Assembly: GCA_012934845.2 (NCBI GenBank) | Contig: WNNJ02002047.1 | Span: forward strand, 1 to 64,000 | Reading direction: 5' to 3' | From: Pomphorhynchus laevis | Taxonomy: Eukaryota; Acanthocephala; Palaeacanthocephala; Echinorhynchida; Pomphorhynchidae | Length of the DNA: 64,000 nt | Shown here: positions 9,813 through 50,779 of the stretch, piece by piece | Position numbering within the stretch: position 1 is the first letter of the stretch | Layout: every line of letters starts with the position of its first letter | The notes under the pieces: model-generated | What the model was told of the DNA's origin: nothing | What the model saw: the letters and a program-made list of their open reading frames with translations, nothing else | The model's database searches: none | Translations under genes and position numbers: made by a program

Positions 9813-10867
9813 TCATACAAGAAGGAAATCGATCAATCTACGAACTTGACGGAGATTGCGGAGTATCAAGGTAGATGAGCGTACTTTATCTCTAACGAAA
9901 GGTTTAAGTGAAAGTCGGTTGTCGAAATGGAAGCCTAGGAAAACGAGATTATCAACGATAGGAAGAATTGTAGAATTTAATGATACGGAGGGAGGTTCTA
10001 AGCCGAAGCGTCGAGGTAGGATCCACATAATTTTAGATTTATCAGGATTCAGAGAAAGGACGAAGAGAAGAAAGATGATTGGAAATGGAGACAAAACAGC
10101 TGGAAACAGAAACACTAAGATCATGAATACGATAAGTAGTTGCGTGAGCATAGATGAGAATGTCATCACTATATTGCATAACATGGAAGTTAAATTGTAT
10201 GAGAAATCGAAGACAAATCACCAAGAAGAAGAGAGAAAAGCATAGGGCCTAATACAGAGCCTTGTGGAACACCGGACGGAATGGACGAAGGATGGGAGAG
10301 AGAAGAGTTAGAATATACGCGAAATGTACGGTTTGATAGATATGAAGAAAACCATGATACAGTGGGTAAAGAGAAGCCATAATCATGACGAAGGCGATGG
10401 AGAAGAATCGAGTGATCGACGATGTCAAAAGCAGACGATAGATCAAGAGAAACTATGACACTACATAATTTATGATCGCGCGATATGAGTAAGTCGTTAT
10501 AAACTTTAAGACATGCAATTTCAGTAGAGTGATTAGAGCGAAAAGCGGCTTGGAAGGGAGGAAATAAGTTGGAGGAAAATAGATATGTATTAACTTGCTT
10601 GAGAACGAGACGCTCAAGGAGTTTAGAGAGGGTTGGGAGAAGTGAGATTGGACGGTACGAAGATGGTAGTGAGGAGTCGAGATATTGCTTTTTGATGAGA
10701 GGACGAACAGTGGCGCATTTCCAGATGGAAGGAAATGTACAGCTACGGATGGACGAATTGAACAATGAGGTTAGGAAAGGTGAGATAGATGAGCAGATAT
10801 TTTTAAGCAAGTGAGTGGGAATTGTGTGAGAAGGAGAGGTTTTATTAGGTAATGACAGCAGAACCAT
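9813..10867 (-). pseudogene. LINE copy C reverse transcriptase
   Basis: 10867-10190 is a 225-aa open piece with the RT fingers and palm: TFPSIWKCATVRPLIKK, SYRPISLLPTLSKLLERL, motif A SLDLSSAFDIVDHS, and motif B SGVPQGSVLGP. The catalytic motif C appears as QYSDDILIYAHA at about 10180 in an adjacent frame (10224-10042), followed by FSESG.SKIMWILPRR. The usual Tyr-Ala-Asp-Asp is here YSDD. At least one frameshift near 10190 separates the pieces. Confidence 0.8.
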
Positions 10868-10942
10868 AGTTGGTGTCGGTCTTATTTTTTTCTGACTTCC
10901 TCATATTAACTCTAAAAATTCTGCAAGCCGAGCGAGCCGAAC

Positions 10943-11040
10943 CTGATTGATCTGGAACTGGATTGATCTGGAACCGGATTGATCTGGAACTGGATTGATC
11001 TGGAATTTGATTGATCTGGAGCTGGATTGATTGTATGTTA
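10943..11040. repeat. 16-bp minisatellite in the LINE 5' UTR (copy C)
   Basis: About six imperfect units of CTGGATTGATCTGGAA, followed by GTGTGTTTAAGC at about 11070. A single further unit recurs at about 11105-11125. Copy B has a different tandem repeat at the matching position. Confidence 0.75.
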
Positions 11041-11129
11041 TTTATTGTATTTATACTAGATCTTCAATGTGTGTTTAAGCTGTTTAAATTGTTTGTTCTT
11101 TGGATTGAACTGGATTGATCTGGAATGTG

Positions 11130-13228
11130 TGTTTAAGTTGTTAAAATTTTTTGTTCTCAAAACATTTTTTGTTCTCAACATTTTCGGGAACAGCTTTGCG
11201 TACTCTCTTATCCACTCTCTCCAAATTGTCTGATTTATTCGCCTTTGAGTCTTTTTGCTAAGTAAAATGTTATAAAATCATAATCTTAAGTAAAGTGTTT
11301 AAGTCATAATGTTTGTTAGGCAAAGAGATATATAGATATCATTATCAATACAGTTTAGTAAAAAAGCAGGTCAAATATCGATGATGATTCTGCGGAAAAG
11401 CGAGTATCAAAATGGACATGTTGAATAAGCATCATTTCATCATACTATAAATTGGACAATGACATAATATTGTCATCTGTCATTTATCAGATGTTGCGAT
11501 ACTGAACAGTGCAAATCGTATGAATGTATGTTAAATTTACTAAAGATAAAAGTTTTATCATCAAAGATACAGAATACTGCGCTCGGGGCACTATAGACCA
11601 TGCATGAAGTAACACTAGCCTTCAAGATTGCGTAATACTCAATTGCAAAGCATCGGATAATCACGAATCTTCAATGCATTTACTTCAGAACTAACTAATA
11701 GTCAATGAAATCAACTTTCACAAACTCTATAAGCATTGACTTCATGACTACGCGCACAATACATAATCTCATCAAACTTATTAACTGCGCTAGGTGTATT
11801 TGTCAATGCCATTTTTATAAAAGACGAATCTTTTCGACATTTTACTTTGCCACGTTAAATAAATTTGTATTATTATTTGTATTATTTATTGACTAGCTGC
11901 TGTTAGCACGGTAATCAAGGATCAACATTTGCTAGAGGATACCGACCTATCTACAGTTCCAACGGCTTCCAACTGAAAGATAGCTTAACTCAAAAATTTT
12001 TAATGCATAGGTATTTCTCACCAAATAATAGATGTTTGTGCAGCTTGTCCTTTGGTGATCCTTTAGTGTCCTTTGGTGATCCTTTGGTGATCCTTATTAT
12101 AGGTATTTCTCACCTAATAATGGATGCTTGTGCAGCTTCTCCTTTGGTGATCCTTTGAACGATCACCAAAAGATAGATTTTTCAAAATTCGAACAGAATT
12201 TTTACTTGATTTTGATCCCGACTAAATAAAAGTTAGCATGAGTTGGTATATCAACCACAATCTTTAGCAATCGCGGTTTATTTAAAATGTTTATTCGCCT
12301 GCCCCTTGAAACAAACTTCGAACCATAATCTCTTTAGATATATTTTGCTTCTAAATATTATTTTTTGAATACTTTAAATATTATCTCTTAAATATTTGCT
12401 TTTAAATACTTATATTTTAACACAAAATCTTTTTGGTTCTTCTCTTATCCAGTTTATAAGTTAATCGTCAATTTACTTATAAGGAGTACATCTTTCAGCT
12501 CTTCTCAATTCACGACATTGTAGTATAGACTTATTGTTGTTTGTAAGTTTTTAAAAAGATTTTCTTTTTAATTAATCCAAGTACTTAACATATTGAGTGT
12601 GATAGAATACTTAGATGTTACTTCGTTTTTGTTTTTACTTGATCCATTTCTAGATTTATAATCCTTGATTATATTGAGTTTCAAATTTAACAGTGTAACT
12701 TCTATGATCCTTAATATTTTCAAATATTAGAGGATATAAAACTTACAAAAAAACCTCGAAAAAAAGATCGTCCTGTCGCATTATTTTCTCCCTCGAAAAT
12801 AAGATAAACTGTCTTGTTTTCGAAAATAGTGACAGTTAATACCTATTTTATTTTCAAAGGATCGCCTAAGAATTTGTTTTAATGACTTTGATTAGCCATT
12901 TTCCCTAATATATGCTCTTATTTAAGTTCTATCTGTTTTAATAAAATTGTTATATAACCAATTTCTTTACATGTCCGGTAAGTTTAATTAAATTTATAGT
13001 ACAAAAATGCAAAATGTACCGTGTCAGTATATTCTAAGCATAATTTTTGTTATTTGTAATTTAAATTATTATTAATGTTACAAGTTATTAGCCGCAACAG
13101 TGACACGCGAATGCGAAAATCTCTAATTCTTAATAGTTGATAAGGATCCATTATTGATAAAGAAATATTGGAGTTGGATCAAAAGAAATGGGAAAATTTT
13201 ATTTGATATTTCGCTAACCTCTGCTAAA
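11130..13228. other. AT-rich spacer with minor repeats
   Basis: No gene was recognised. A plus-strand LINE tail signature TTTGCCACGTTAAATAAAT occurs at about 11848-11867 without LINE coding sequence upstream. A direct duplication built on TTTCTCACC.AATAATGGATG and CCTTTGGTGATCCTTT lies at 12005-12160. The rest is AT-rich and featureless. Confidence 0.55.
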
Positions 13229-13299
13229 AAAGATTTATTTAACGTGGCAAATGCGTGCCAGCGCACGCTTACATGACCACAACAAAACATAAATGTAAA

Positions 13300-14819
13300 T
13301 CATGTGTCGAGAAGGTGTGAACGGAGGAGGTGTTTGAATGTGATAAAGGAGGGAGCGCGGCGGACGTCGAGAGGGAGTTGATTCCAGGCGAGTGAGGCGG
13401 CGACGAGGAAGGATCGGAGACCATAGTTGTTGGAGTAATTGGGAACGTGGAGTAAGAGGGTATGACGGGAACGCAGCGATAGCGAGGTGGGGCGAGTATC
13501 GTCTAAGAAAGGAAGGTTGATGAACGATGGGGAGCCGACAGCGATGAGACGAAAAGTTACGAGAAGAAGGCGGAGTTTGATGCGGATGTGGATGGTGGGC
13601 CAGGAGAGTTGGGCAAAATATGTGGATGTGTGGTCGAAGCGACGGAGACGAAAGAGCACTCGAACGGCGGTGTTGATTATTGCGTTGTAGTGGTAGGATG
13701 ATGGATTTTGGAGAATTGGCGAAAAGGCTAAGGCAGTAATCGATTTTAGGGAAAAGAAGCGATGAAAGAAGAGACATACAAGAACGGAAGTCGATAAGGG
13801 GGCGGATACGGCGGATGTCACGGAGAATTAAGTTAGACGAGCGGACCTTGTCACGGACGAAGGGTTTAAGGGAAAGGTGATCATCGAAATGGAAGCCTAA
13901 GAAAGTGAGATTGTGGACTATGGGGATGATCGATGAGGCAAAAGATACAGTGGGAGGAGATATGTTTGGTTTACGGGGGAGGATCCACATTATTTTGGAC
14001 TTTTCGGGGTTTAGAACGAGATGGAGATTGGAGAGACGTTTGTAGATAGAAGAAAGACAGTTGGAGGCAGAAATGCCGATATCGTGTATGCGATGTGCGG
14101 GTGCATGAGCATAGATGAGGATGTCATCGGCGTATTGCATGACGTTAAAGGAAGTAAGGTTTGATAAACGGAGAGAGATCGCCAAGCAGAAGAGAGAAAA
14201 GCAGGGGACCTAGGACTGAACCTTGTGGGACCCCGCAAAAGATAGGGATGGGAGGGGAGGATGATGAATTAGAACAGACGCGAAAGGAACGGTCGGATAG
14301 ATATGAGGCAAACCATGCTACGGAGGAGGAAGAAAAGCCGTAATCATAACGAAGGCGAGAAAGGAGGACGGAGTGGTCGACAATGTCGAATGCGGAGGAG
14401 AGGTCGAGGGAGATGAGAACACTATATAGAGCCTTGTCTCGAGAAATGAGTAAGTCGTTGTACACTTTTATGCATGCGATTTCTGTCGAGTGATTAGAGC
14501 GGAAAGCGGATTGGAAAGGAGGGTACAGATTGGATGAGGAGAGATAAGCGTTGATTTGTATTAAGATGAGGCGTTCTAAGAGCTTAGAAAGAGTAGGGAG
14601 TAGTGAAATGGGGCGATAGCTAGAAGGAAGGGAGGGGTCGAGCGATTGTTTCTTAAGGAGGGGACGAACGATTGCGGATTTCCAGTGTGAAGGGAAGATA
14701 CGACTGCGGATGGACGAGTTAAACAAGGTTGTGAGAAATGGGGATATCGATGAGCATATAGATTTTAATATGTGGGTAGGCAGGGGATCGGCAGGTGAGG
14801 TTTTGTTGGGCAAGGACAT
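13300..14819 (-). pseudogene. LINE copy B ORF2: reverse transcriptase
   Basis: 14819-14145 (224 aa) contains RIFPSHWKSAIVRPLLKK, SYRPISLLPTLSKLLERL, motif A SLDLSSAFDIVDHS, and motif B CGVPQGSVLGPLLF. 14185-13235 continues in another frame with motif C QYADDILIYAHAPAH, then LNPEKSKIMWILPRK and the C-terminal domain. A further frame change gives the tail VPNYSNNYGLRSFLVAASLAW. Two frame changes are visible, so the copy is dead. Confidence 0.85.
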
Positions 14820-14921
14820 GAGGACATATGATACTTCTGTAGTTGAGACAGGGAGAAGATGAAAGAGTTCCGGAAGGATGTGAGTAGACTGGGCAGAGTG
14901 GGATAGGATGGAGACCGGTGT

Positions 14922-15078
14922 AGATAGACTATCTTTAGTCTATCCAGATCTTTAGTCTGGATAGACTAAAGATCTTAGTCTTTAGTCTATCCAGACTAAA
15001 GACTAAGATAGTCTTTAGTCTGGATAAAGACTATCCAATTTAGTCTTTCTCCAGACTAAAGTGGATACTTTAGTCTGG
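14922..15078. repeat. Palindromic repeat cluster inserted in LINE copy B
   Basis: About 155 bp made almost only of TAGTCTGGATAGACTAAAG-type words in both orientations (AGTCTATCCAGACTAAAG and its complement), able to fold on itself many ways. Copy A has about 30 bp of ordinary LINE sequence in this position (about 6985-7025). See the findings. Confidence 0.85.
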
Positions 15079-15181
15079 AGAAATGACGAATAATCATTAG
15101 CATTGATGTTGCACGGCGTAGAGGAACGAGCCAGGATTGAGTTAAAAGTATGCCAGAGAGTCTTAGGGTTGAATGAAGTGA

Positions 15182-16492
15182 TTATTTTATGCTGCCAGAA
15201 GGATTTGCATTTGGTACGTAGTAGGTGGAGATAACACCGGCGAAGAGCAAGATAGGAATCACGGAAAGATGGAGTGATGGAGCGGAAATCACGTCTGAGA
15301 GAGCGGTGATGGACTCGAAAAGCATGGCGGAGTCGACGCTTTTAGAGTAGGCATTGGATGTCAAACCATGGACACGGTGCAAGCGACGGTGTGGGTGAGA
15401 CTTGAAGGGCAAGAGAATATCGAGAGTGGATGTGAGTTCAGAGTCGAAAAGAAAGGCGAGATCGTGAGGAGATGAATATGTTATTGTGGGTAATGATAGA
15501 GACGATTTGAGTAATGGCAGAGCGGAGAAGGGAGAGGTCAAGATTTCTTCAAGGGCGACGTTGATTGTAGGTGTGTGATGAGGGGTGTTGTTGTAAGTGA
15601 GATCAAGGGTGATAAGATAGTGATCGGATAGACCAGGATCAGAGATTGACAGTGAGGTGTAGGCAGCAAAATGATCGGGGACAGCTATGATGTCGAGTGT
15701 CCTACCAAGTATATGTGTGCGGGCAGTGGAGATTAGTTTGTTATTGTAGTTGGATAGAATGTTGATGAACCTAATGGAATCCGTGGAAGAGGGACGGTCC
15801 TGATGGATATTGAAGTCGCCTCGAACGATTGAAGGGATTGTGGACAAAGAACATTGAGAAAATATGTCAGCGAGTTCGGTAAAAAATAAGGATGTAGAAG
15901 CTGATGATGTAGGATTGTATACAATGACGAGATCTAGAGTGATCGTGTTAGAAGAATGACAAGTGAGTAATTCAAAATAGCCATTACTGAAAGGGGGATT
16001 GATTTTGCGAACAGACGCAGGGTGACGCGCGAATGCGACGATGCCGCAATGATTAGAGAATTTAGAAGGGTATGAGGTGGGGGCGAGCGGATTCGACTAG
16101 GGAGCAACCGGCGGAGTGCAGACGGTGATTTGAAAGATCGTCGGAATCTGAGTGCATGATTCGTTGAGGCAGAAGAGATCAATGGATTGCTTGGTGGATA
16201 GGTTGAGGATAAAATCGCATTTATTTAGAATAGATCTAGTGTTGAGGTGGACGAGGCGGAAACCGTGTGAGGCAGCGAATGAGTCTAGTGGATAAAACAC
16301 GTTGAGGAGATGGAGCGCCATCGAATTTTGGGACGGGTGTGGACAACTTGAAAATTTCCGACTATGTTTTGGATGGAGAGTGATGTTTTGCCGTTTTTTC
16401 TTGCGACGGCGTTTTTTGATGCAAGCAGAAGAGAGTTGTGCGATTTCAGAAGTGGTGCGATCGGGGATAATTTGAGTGGTTGAAGATGACAT
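15182..16492 (-). pseudogene. LINE copy B ORF2: endonuclease part
   Basis: ORF2 starts at 16492 (MSSSTTQIIPDRTTSEIA), with a basic run KKRRRKKKR. The endonuclease begins near 16260 (FRLVHLNTRSILNK). After a frame break, 15847-15182 carries RGDFNIHQDRP (metal site) and GLSDHYLITLD (catalytic SDH). At least two frame breaks occur in the domain. Confidence 0.78.
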
Positions 16493-16496
16493 GAGT

Positions 16497-17267
16497 TTAA
16501 ATCGTTGAGAGAGGACAGAAGACGCGTGAGAGCAATGCTTGAAAACAACTTTTTAGGAGAGGGGGCTGGGAAGGATTGTATTGAGAAGATTTGTTTAAAC
16601 AGATGAATGCGACAGGAGAAATGTCCTCGAAAAAGGATGGTTTATCCGCAAGAACAATAGACGAGAGAATTGATCTGAAGGCGGAAACATCGTGTCGAGA
16701 CTTTGTTGTGGAAATTACGGAGTTGGGAGGAGTGATATTATTGACGATGACGCAACGATCGCGAGAAAGACAACGCTTCCGTAAAGAAGGACGACTGACG
16801 TGAGTGTGTGAGATCACGATAGAAGAGCTGGCAGTTGATGATTTGGAGGGAATTGGTTTGACGACGCGATACAAAGGATAATAATAAAGAGGGTGGCAAA
16901 CGATGTAGGGAAAGGTTTGGAGTGGACGGATCGTGCAGGATGGTGGAGGTGATTTTGATTGATGGATGCAAGTTATTGAGAAACGAGTCGGGAAGGACGG
17001 GACGGGGTGTTGGGGGTGTGAAGTTGACATGGAATGGGAAGTGTATATGGTGGCAGAATCGGTGGGTGGAGAAAATACATTAGAAATGACGGGGGTAGTT
17101 TGAGTTGACGTGTTGGATGTTGATATGTGCTTATTGGAAAGGTTGCAGATTAGTTTGTTGGCACAAAAACCTACATACGAAGTCTTCTTTTGCATTATTC
17201 TTGTCGCAGGCGATTGTTGTCCAGACGCTGCAGTCGTGTATCGAGCACTGTACTTGCAGTTGTCCAT
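16497..17267 (-). pseudogene. LINE copy B ORF1
   Basis: The ATG at 17267 starts MDNCKYSARYTTAASG as in copy A. The frame is open from about 17330 to 16497, but the segment after TTAASG differs in frame from copy A (the FVC..C part is in another frame), so a small indel pair is likely. The middle is Ser/Thr/Pro rich. The C-terminal half (SRDRCVIVNNITPPNSV, ADKPSFFEDISPVAFICLN) is unique to this ORF1. Role inferred: nucleic-acid-binding partner of ORF2. It ends 5 bp before the ORF2 start. Confidence 0.65.
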
Positions 17268-17344
17268 AGTTGGTGTCGGTCTTAGTTGTTTTCTTACATC
17301 CTGCCATAAACTTGTAAGAATAAATTTCAATCAATTTTTAGACC

Positions 17345-17432
17345 GATGGTTGTCGTCGAAGGTTGTCGTCGATTGTTGTCGTCGATTGTTGTCGTCGATT
17401 GTTGTCGTCGATTGTTGTCGTCGATGTTGTTT
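17345..17432. repeat. 13-bp minisatellite at the LINE copy B 5' end
   Basis: About six units of GTTGTCGTCGATT, then GTGTGTTTAAGC, the same word that follows the 16-bp minisatellite of copy C. It probably belongs to the LINE 5' UTR. Confidence 0.75.
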
Positions 17433-17489
17433 AGGTGTGTGTTTAAGCTTGGATGTATATTAGATTGTGTATATTGTGTATTAGATTGC

Positions 17490-17615
17490 ACCTTCCTTTA
17501 TTGCATTCAAATGCCGCCTCTGTATCCACCTGCTCGAATCATGATTTACATTTTTTTGTTGTTGTGGTGGTCATGTAAGCGTGCGCCGGCACGCATTTGC
17601 CAGTTATAAATAAAT
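17490..17615 (+). mobile_element. CR1/L2-like LINE, 3'-end fragment
   Basis: Last roughly 125 bp of the family in plus orientation. The end of ORF2 is recognisable (CATTCAAATGCCGCC...ATGATTTACAT), followed by the hairpin GCGTGCGCCGGCACGC and TTTGCCAGTTATAAATAAATA. It is strongly 5' truncated and lies back to back with copy B. Confidence 0.75.
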
Positions 17616-17689
17616 ATATATTCATATATCATCAATATATCGAAACATATTTTATATCTTTATATAATTTAGATTTATTTTTTTAAAGA

Positions 17690-18176
17690 GTTATGAAAAA
17701 ATTCACATTCTATAAAGCTTTTAAATAAGTCAGCTATAATTGGGCTACTATTAGCTTTCATTGGATCACCTTTTACTTGTCTAAATATAGATGTCCCTAA
17801 CTTTTAAATAATTTTGATTTATCAAAATATTTAAGGATTCTATTAATTCAATTTTATCCATATATTTATATTTACTTGATGGTTTAATTTTTGTTAGATA
17901 GGCGTTATAATTATTATAACATATATATGTATATCTTTTTCCGAATATAAGATTAATTAATTTTACTAACGCTTCTTTAATATCTACTAAATCTAGATTT
18001 GTATAAAGCGTACTAAAATCGTATGTATTTATATTTTGAAAATTTATTCCTTTTGTCTGTTCTAAAAATTCTTTTGTAGAATTAATACTGAAATAGTGTT
18101 TTATACCAGTATTAATTTCGATTACCTTACAATATTTTTTGAAGTGTGCTTTAATTACTTTAAGTATTTTATTCAT
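17690..18176 (-). pseudogene. Fragment of a divergent reverse transcriptase
   Basis: 18176-17781 encodes INTYDFSTLYTNLDL (motif-A-like, D in DFSTLYTN) and a KLINLIFGKRYTYI block. An adjacent frame at about 17790-17700 encodes FRQVKGDPMKANSSP, a motif-B-like block. The DFSTLYTNIP type of RT is widespread in invertebrates and resembles Penelope-like and other non-LINE RTs; the exact family is not certain. Motif C was not found, and the copy is frameshifted and truncated on both sides. Confidence 0.55.
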
Positions 18177-18249
18177 ATAGACAAAAAGTGGTTTTAATGT
18201 ACATTTAAAAGCACTACATATATGATTTTAATCAAGTGTTATCAGTTGA

Positions 18250-19343
18250 CAGCTATCTCCATCACATTTTACTGCTCTTGATATAAATTTAGGAATATTG
18301 GTTCCCTTACGTCTTTCCATAATATTTTGTGTGCTTCGAATTTGTAGTAGATATTTAAATTGTAATTAGCTTTAGATTGTATATTTTATTATAATCAGTT
18401 AAATAATCAGAACTATTCATTTGAATAATCAGAAATGACAAGAATATTTGTATATATTATGTCGCAAAGTTTTTCTTTATGTGGCAGTAGTTTTTTCAAT
18501 AAGTGAGGATCGTACTATTACTGATGAGCTTAATCAAGTATCATCAGTTTGCGTATTGAGATAAGGAAATTTTTATTGATTTTTGATTTTGGCTTACCGG
18601 CAACAAGTTTTATTTTGTGTAATCAAAATTTATTTTATTTTTAGTGTTTTTTTCATTATTTTTGTAATCTATACATAGTTTGCTGAATCACCGTCAGATA
18701 ATGTAGGTCTCCTCTGTGGAATTAGCATTCACATATGAATATTTTAAGAAGAAAGCTGGACTTAATTCTCCGTAAACTTCTCTAATTCGATAAAACTGAC
18801 TATTAAGTAGGACGTGATTTCGCTTAGTGTAACTGGGGTTAATTAGAAGTAGCAACAAAGTATACTTTTTATAACAAGCTATAAACTAATATCGGAAATG
18901 TCTGAAGATGCTTTATATGCTACTATATGCTTTCTTATATGTAAATTTAAAAATGAAAATTACCTTTTTTAATCCCAACAACAATAATACTTAATTTACC
19001 AAGCGATTTGCATTTCAAATTGAATAAAATTTTGATCCTTATTTTTAATAACGTTTTATATTATGATATATAATAATATAAGATATACAATATATTTTTT
19101 TAATGTTTAAAACGTTTTAAATATATAATATAAATTATATATTAAGTTTTATTATTTATAATATTTAAAGTTTTATTTCTAACATTATGATTCTTTCAGA
19201 TATAAATAAGTATTTGTGGTAAATACACATTTCACAAATTGTATTTTCAAGATCTTTGAATTAATGTTATAATATTATTACAGAACAATATTTAACACAA
19301 AACGGATAGTAAGTTGGTACGTTTATCTATCTGTATTTGAACA
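18250..19343. other. Upstream flank of the RBM5/10-like gene
   Basis: AT-rich with no repeat or gene seen. Promoter and 5' UTR should be here, but no element can be named with confidence. A TTATTACAG at about 19275-19283 could be the 3' splice site of a noncoding first exon. Confidence 0.35.
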
Positions 19344-48856
<29,513 letters not shown>

Positions 48857-49072
48857 CCTGCTTGCTGGTTATGCTGCTTAAAATTAAATTCGTCGTTATA
48901 CTGTTACATCAGTTTAACTATTTACCATGTTAACTAATGTCCGATTTTCGTATGTATAATTGTATATATTTTTTAAATGCTTGACCACTTTTATACTTCA
49001 GTAATATTTTCAATATAACTTCGATTATAACGTTCTTGTTTGTTTTCTTGCTTCTTACGCATCCAGGTACAA

Positions 49073-49085
49073 AATAAAAAATAAA
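49073..49085 (+). promoter_or_regulatory. Polyadenylation signals of the RBM5/10-like gene
   Basis: Two overlapping-range AATAAA hexamers (49073-49078 and 49080-49085) about 220 bp after the stop codon fit a normal 3' UTR end. Confidence 0.6.
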
Positions 49086-49849
49086 GATTGCTGAAACGAG
49101 TTTTGTATTATATGCGTTTAATTATATGTGTAATTTAGCAGTTCAGATATTTAATCAAAATGACATATTTAATTCAAAGGATTCAAGCAAAATTATCTTT
49201 TTATCATTTTCTAATGATAAAAAGATTTTTTTCAATTAAATATACAATTTACTTAAGAATGTATAAGAATGCTTGAATCTGGCATTTATTTTTTTTGATT
49301 CTTTTAAAGTGACATATAATTGGAACTTGTTTAGTATAGGTTATAATAAAATAAATATAGGTTTTATTGCTATTATCAAAGTATTGTTAATAATCAATAT
49401 CGAATTAATGCTCTAAAGTTTATTTTTTCCAAAAGATGACGAATATTTTCGATAATAAGATCTTCTATACCTTCAGCATCTAAATCGTAAGAATTTACGG
49501 ATTAAGTTCTAAAAGAACTGATAGCTTAAAGATTCTGACTGAAAATATATTTAATTCTATTTTTTAACTTAATTATAGATTGATTGTTCACTCAAATGTG
49601 AACACTCACATTTGAATGAACAGGAAAGAGTGAAATATTTTTTGTTTTAAGAATTAGTCGAATATTTGATAGCTGACTGTTGTAATCATCAAGACAAAAG
49701 TTGCAAGATAAAACTGCTTTCAAAAAGTGATTATTATATATTTGATTACATTGCGTACAACTTAAAACAGCCAGATTTGTATATTGTTACGAAATAAAAA
49801 TGCAACAACAATTGATTAAGAAATAAAACAATATTCATTAAAAAACTAA

Positions 49850-50770
49850 TTTTTTAAGCAATAATTGCTAATGATGACGCTTTGAATATGAAAGAATTAA
49901 TGAAGAATATGCTATAACGTTTATTTAACAACACTAACAGGAAAAAGTATATAACCTGTATTGCCTTTTTAAAAGTACTTTAGGAAGCTTAATCCGGAAT
50001 GCACAGTATTACCACACACGCCTAGCCCTCCATTTGGGCATTTTAACCTTTGACTACTCATCGCTATACCGTGGTATCATCACTGTAGCCCTGTATCTAT
50101 ACAACTTCGACTTACTCTACTTTATAGTAAACTTCCGAATGGAATTTACTAGGCTCACGATCATCCACATGTTATACAGCCTTACATCTCACACACGATC
50201 GGAAAGATGGCTTCCCAGGACAGCACGTGCGTTATCGCTCATTATTTTTCCGTTTACTAAAATACTGTAGTATACAAACACATGCTCAGTAAGTGAAAGC
50301 GCGAACAAAAAAGCATTATCGCATATTCTCCTCGATGATAATAATTGTTTATGATGACGCTTTGAATCTGAAAGAATTAATGAAGATGATTAATGCTTCA
50401 ACTTTTATTTTAATACTTTTAAAAATATAATGTAAACAATTCAGCAAGTAAGTTAATAACTTACTTTTTTCAGGAAGTGACGCTTCATTAATCTGACAGA
50501 ATTAAAAAATTATGTTACAACTTTGATTTACAACACGGATAGTAAAAAAGACTAAAACCTATATTGCCTTTTAAAAACTTATTTGTGAAGCTTAACCTGG
50601 GAGGTGTCGTATTATCGCAGACGCCTAGCTATTCTATGGAGCGTTTCGACCTTAGTCTACTCATTGTTACAGGCTGTGTAGCTACAAGGCCACACTGATG
50701 AGAGGCACACTGATGTAGCGATGAGTAGTGTAAGGTCAAAACGCCCCATTGTGGGCTAAGCCTGTATGGT
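49850..50770. repeat. Intergenic repeat family, two direct copies and one inverted piece
   Basis: 49850-50085 and about 50330-50670 share ATGATGACGCTTTGAAT.TGAAAG, ...CCT.TATTGCCTTTT, GAAGCTTAA.C, CGCCTAGC and GACTACTCAT. At about 50718-50765 the last part recurs inverted (GATGAGTAGTGTAAGGTCAAAACGCCCCATT). No coding content. Confidence 0.6.
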
Positions 50771-50779
50771 AACCACATT

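Larger units (their letters stand above)
9036..10905 (-). mobile_element. CR1/L2-like LINE, copy C (diverged subfamily, internally deleted)
   Basis: The 3' tail with its hairpin and CCACGTTAAATAAAT is at 9038-9085. The RT runs from 9590 to 10867, and the family's 5' UTR signature GTTGGTGTCGGTCTTA lies at about 10868-10885. The endonuclease and ORF1 are absent, so the 5' UTR joins the RT directly. An AT-rich repeat at 9358-9555 interrupts it. Confidence 0.75.
13229..17340 (-). mobile_element. CR1/L2-like LINE, copy B (near full length, decayed)
   Basis: The most complete copy in the window. It has a 5' UTR (17268-17340 and probably the minisatellite beyond), ORF1 (17267-16497), ORF2 (16492 to about 13300) and a 3' tail with the GCGTGC/GCACGC hairpin at about 13250-13275. 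A palindromic block at 14922-15078 interrupts ORF2 between endonuclease and RT. It is very similar to copy A over shared parts. Confidence 0.87.
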
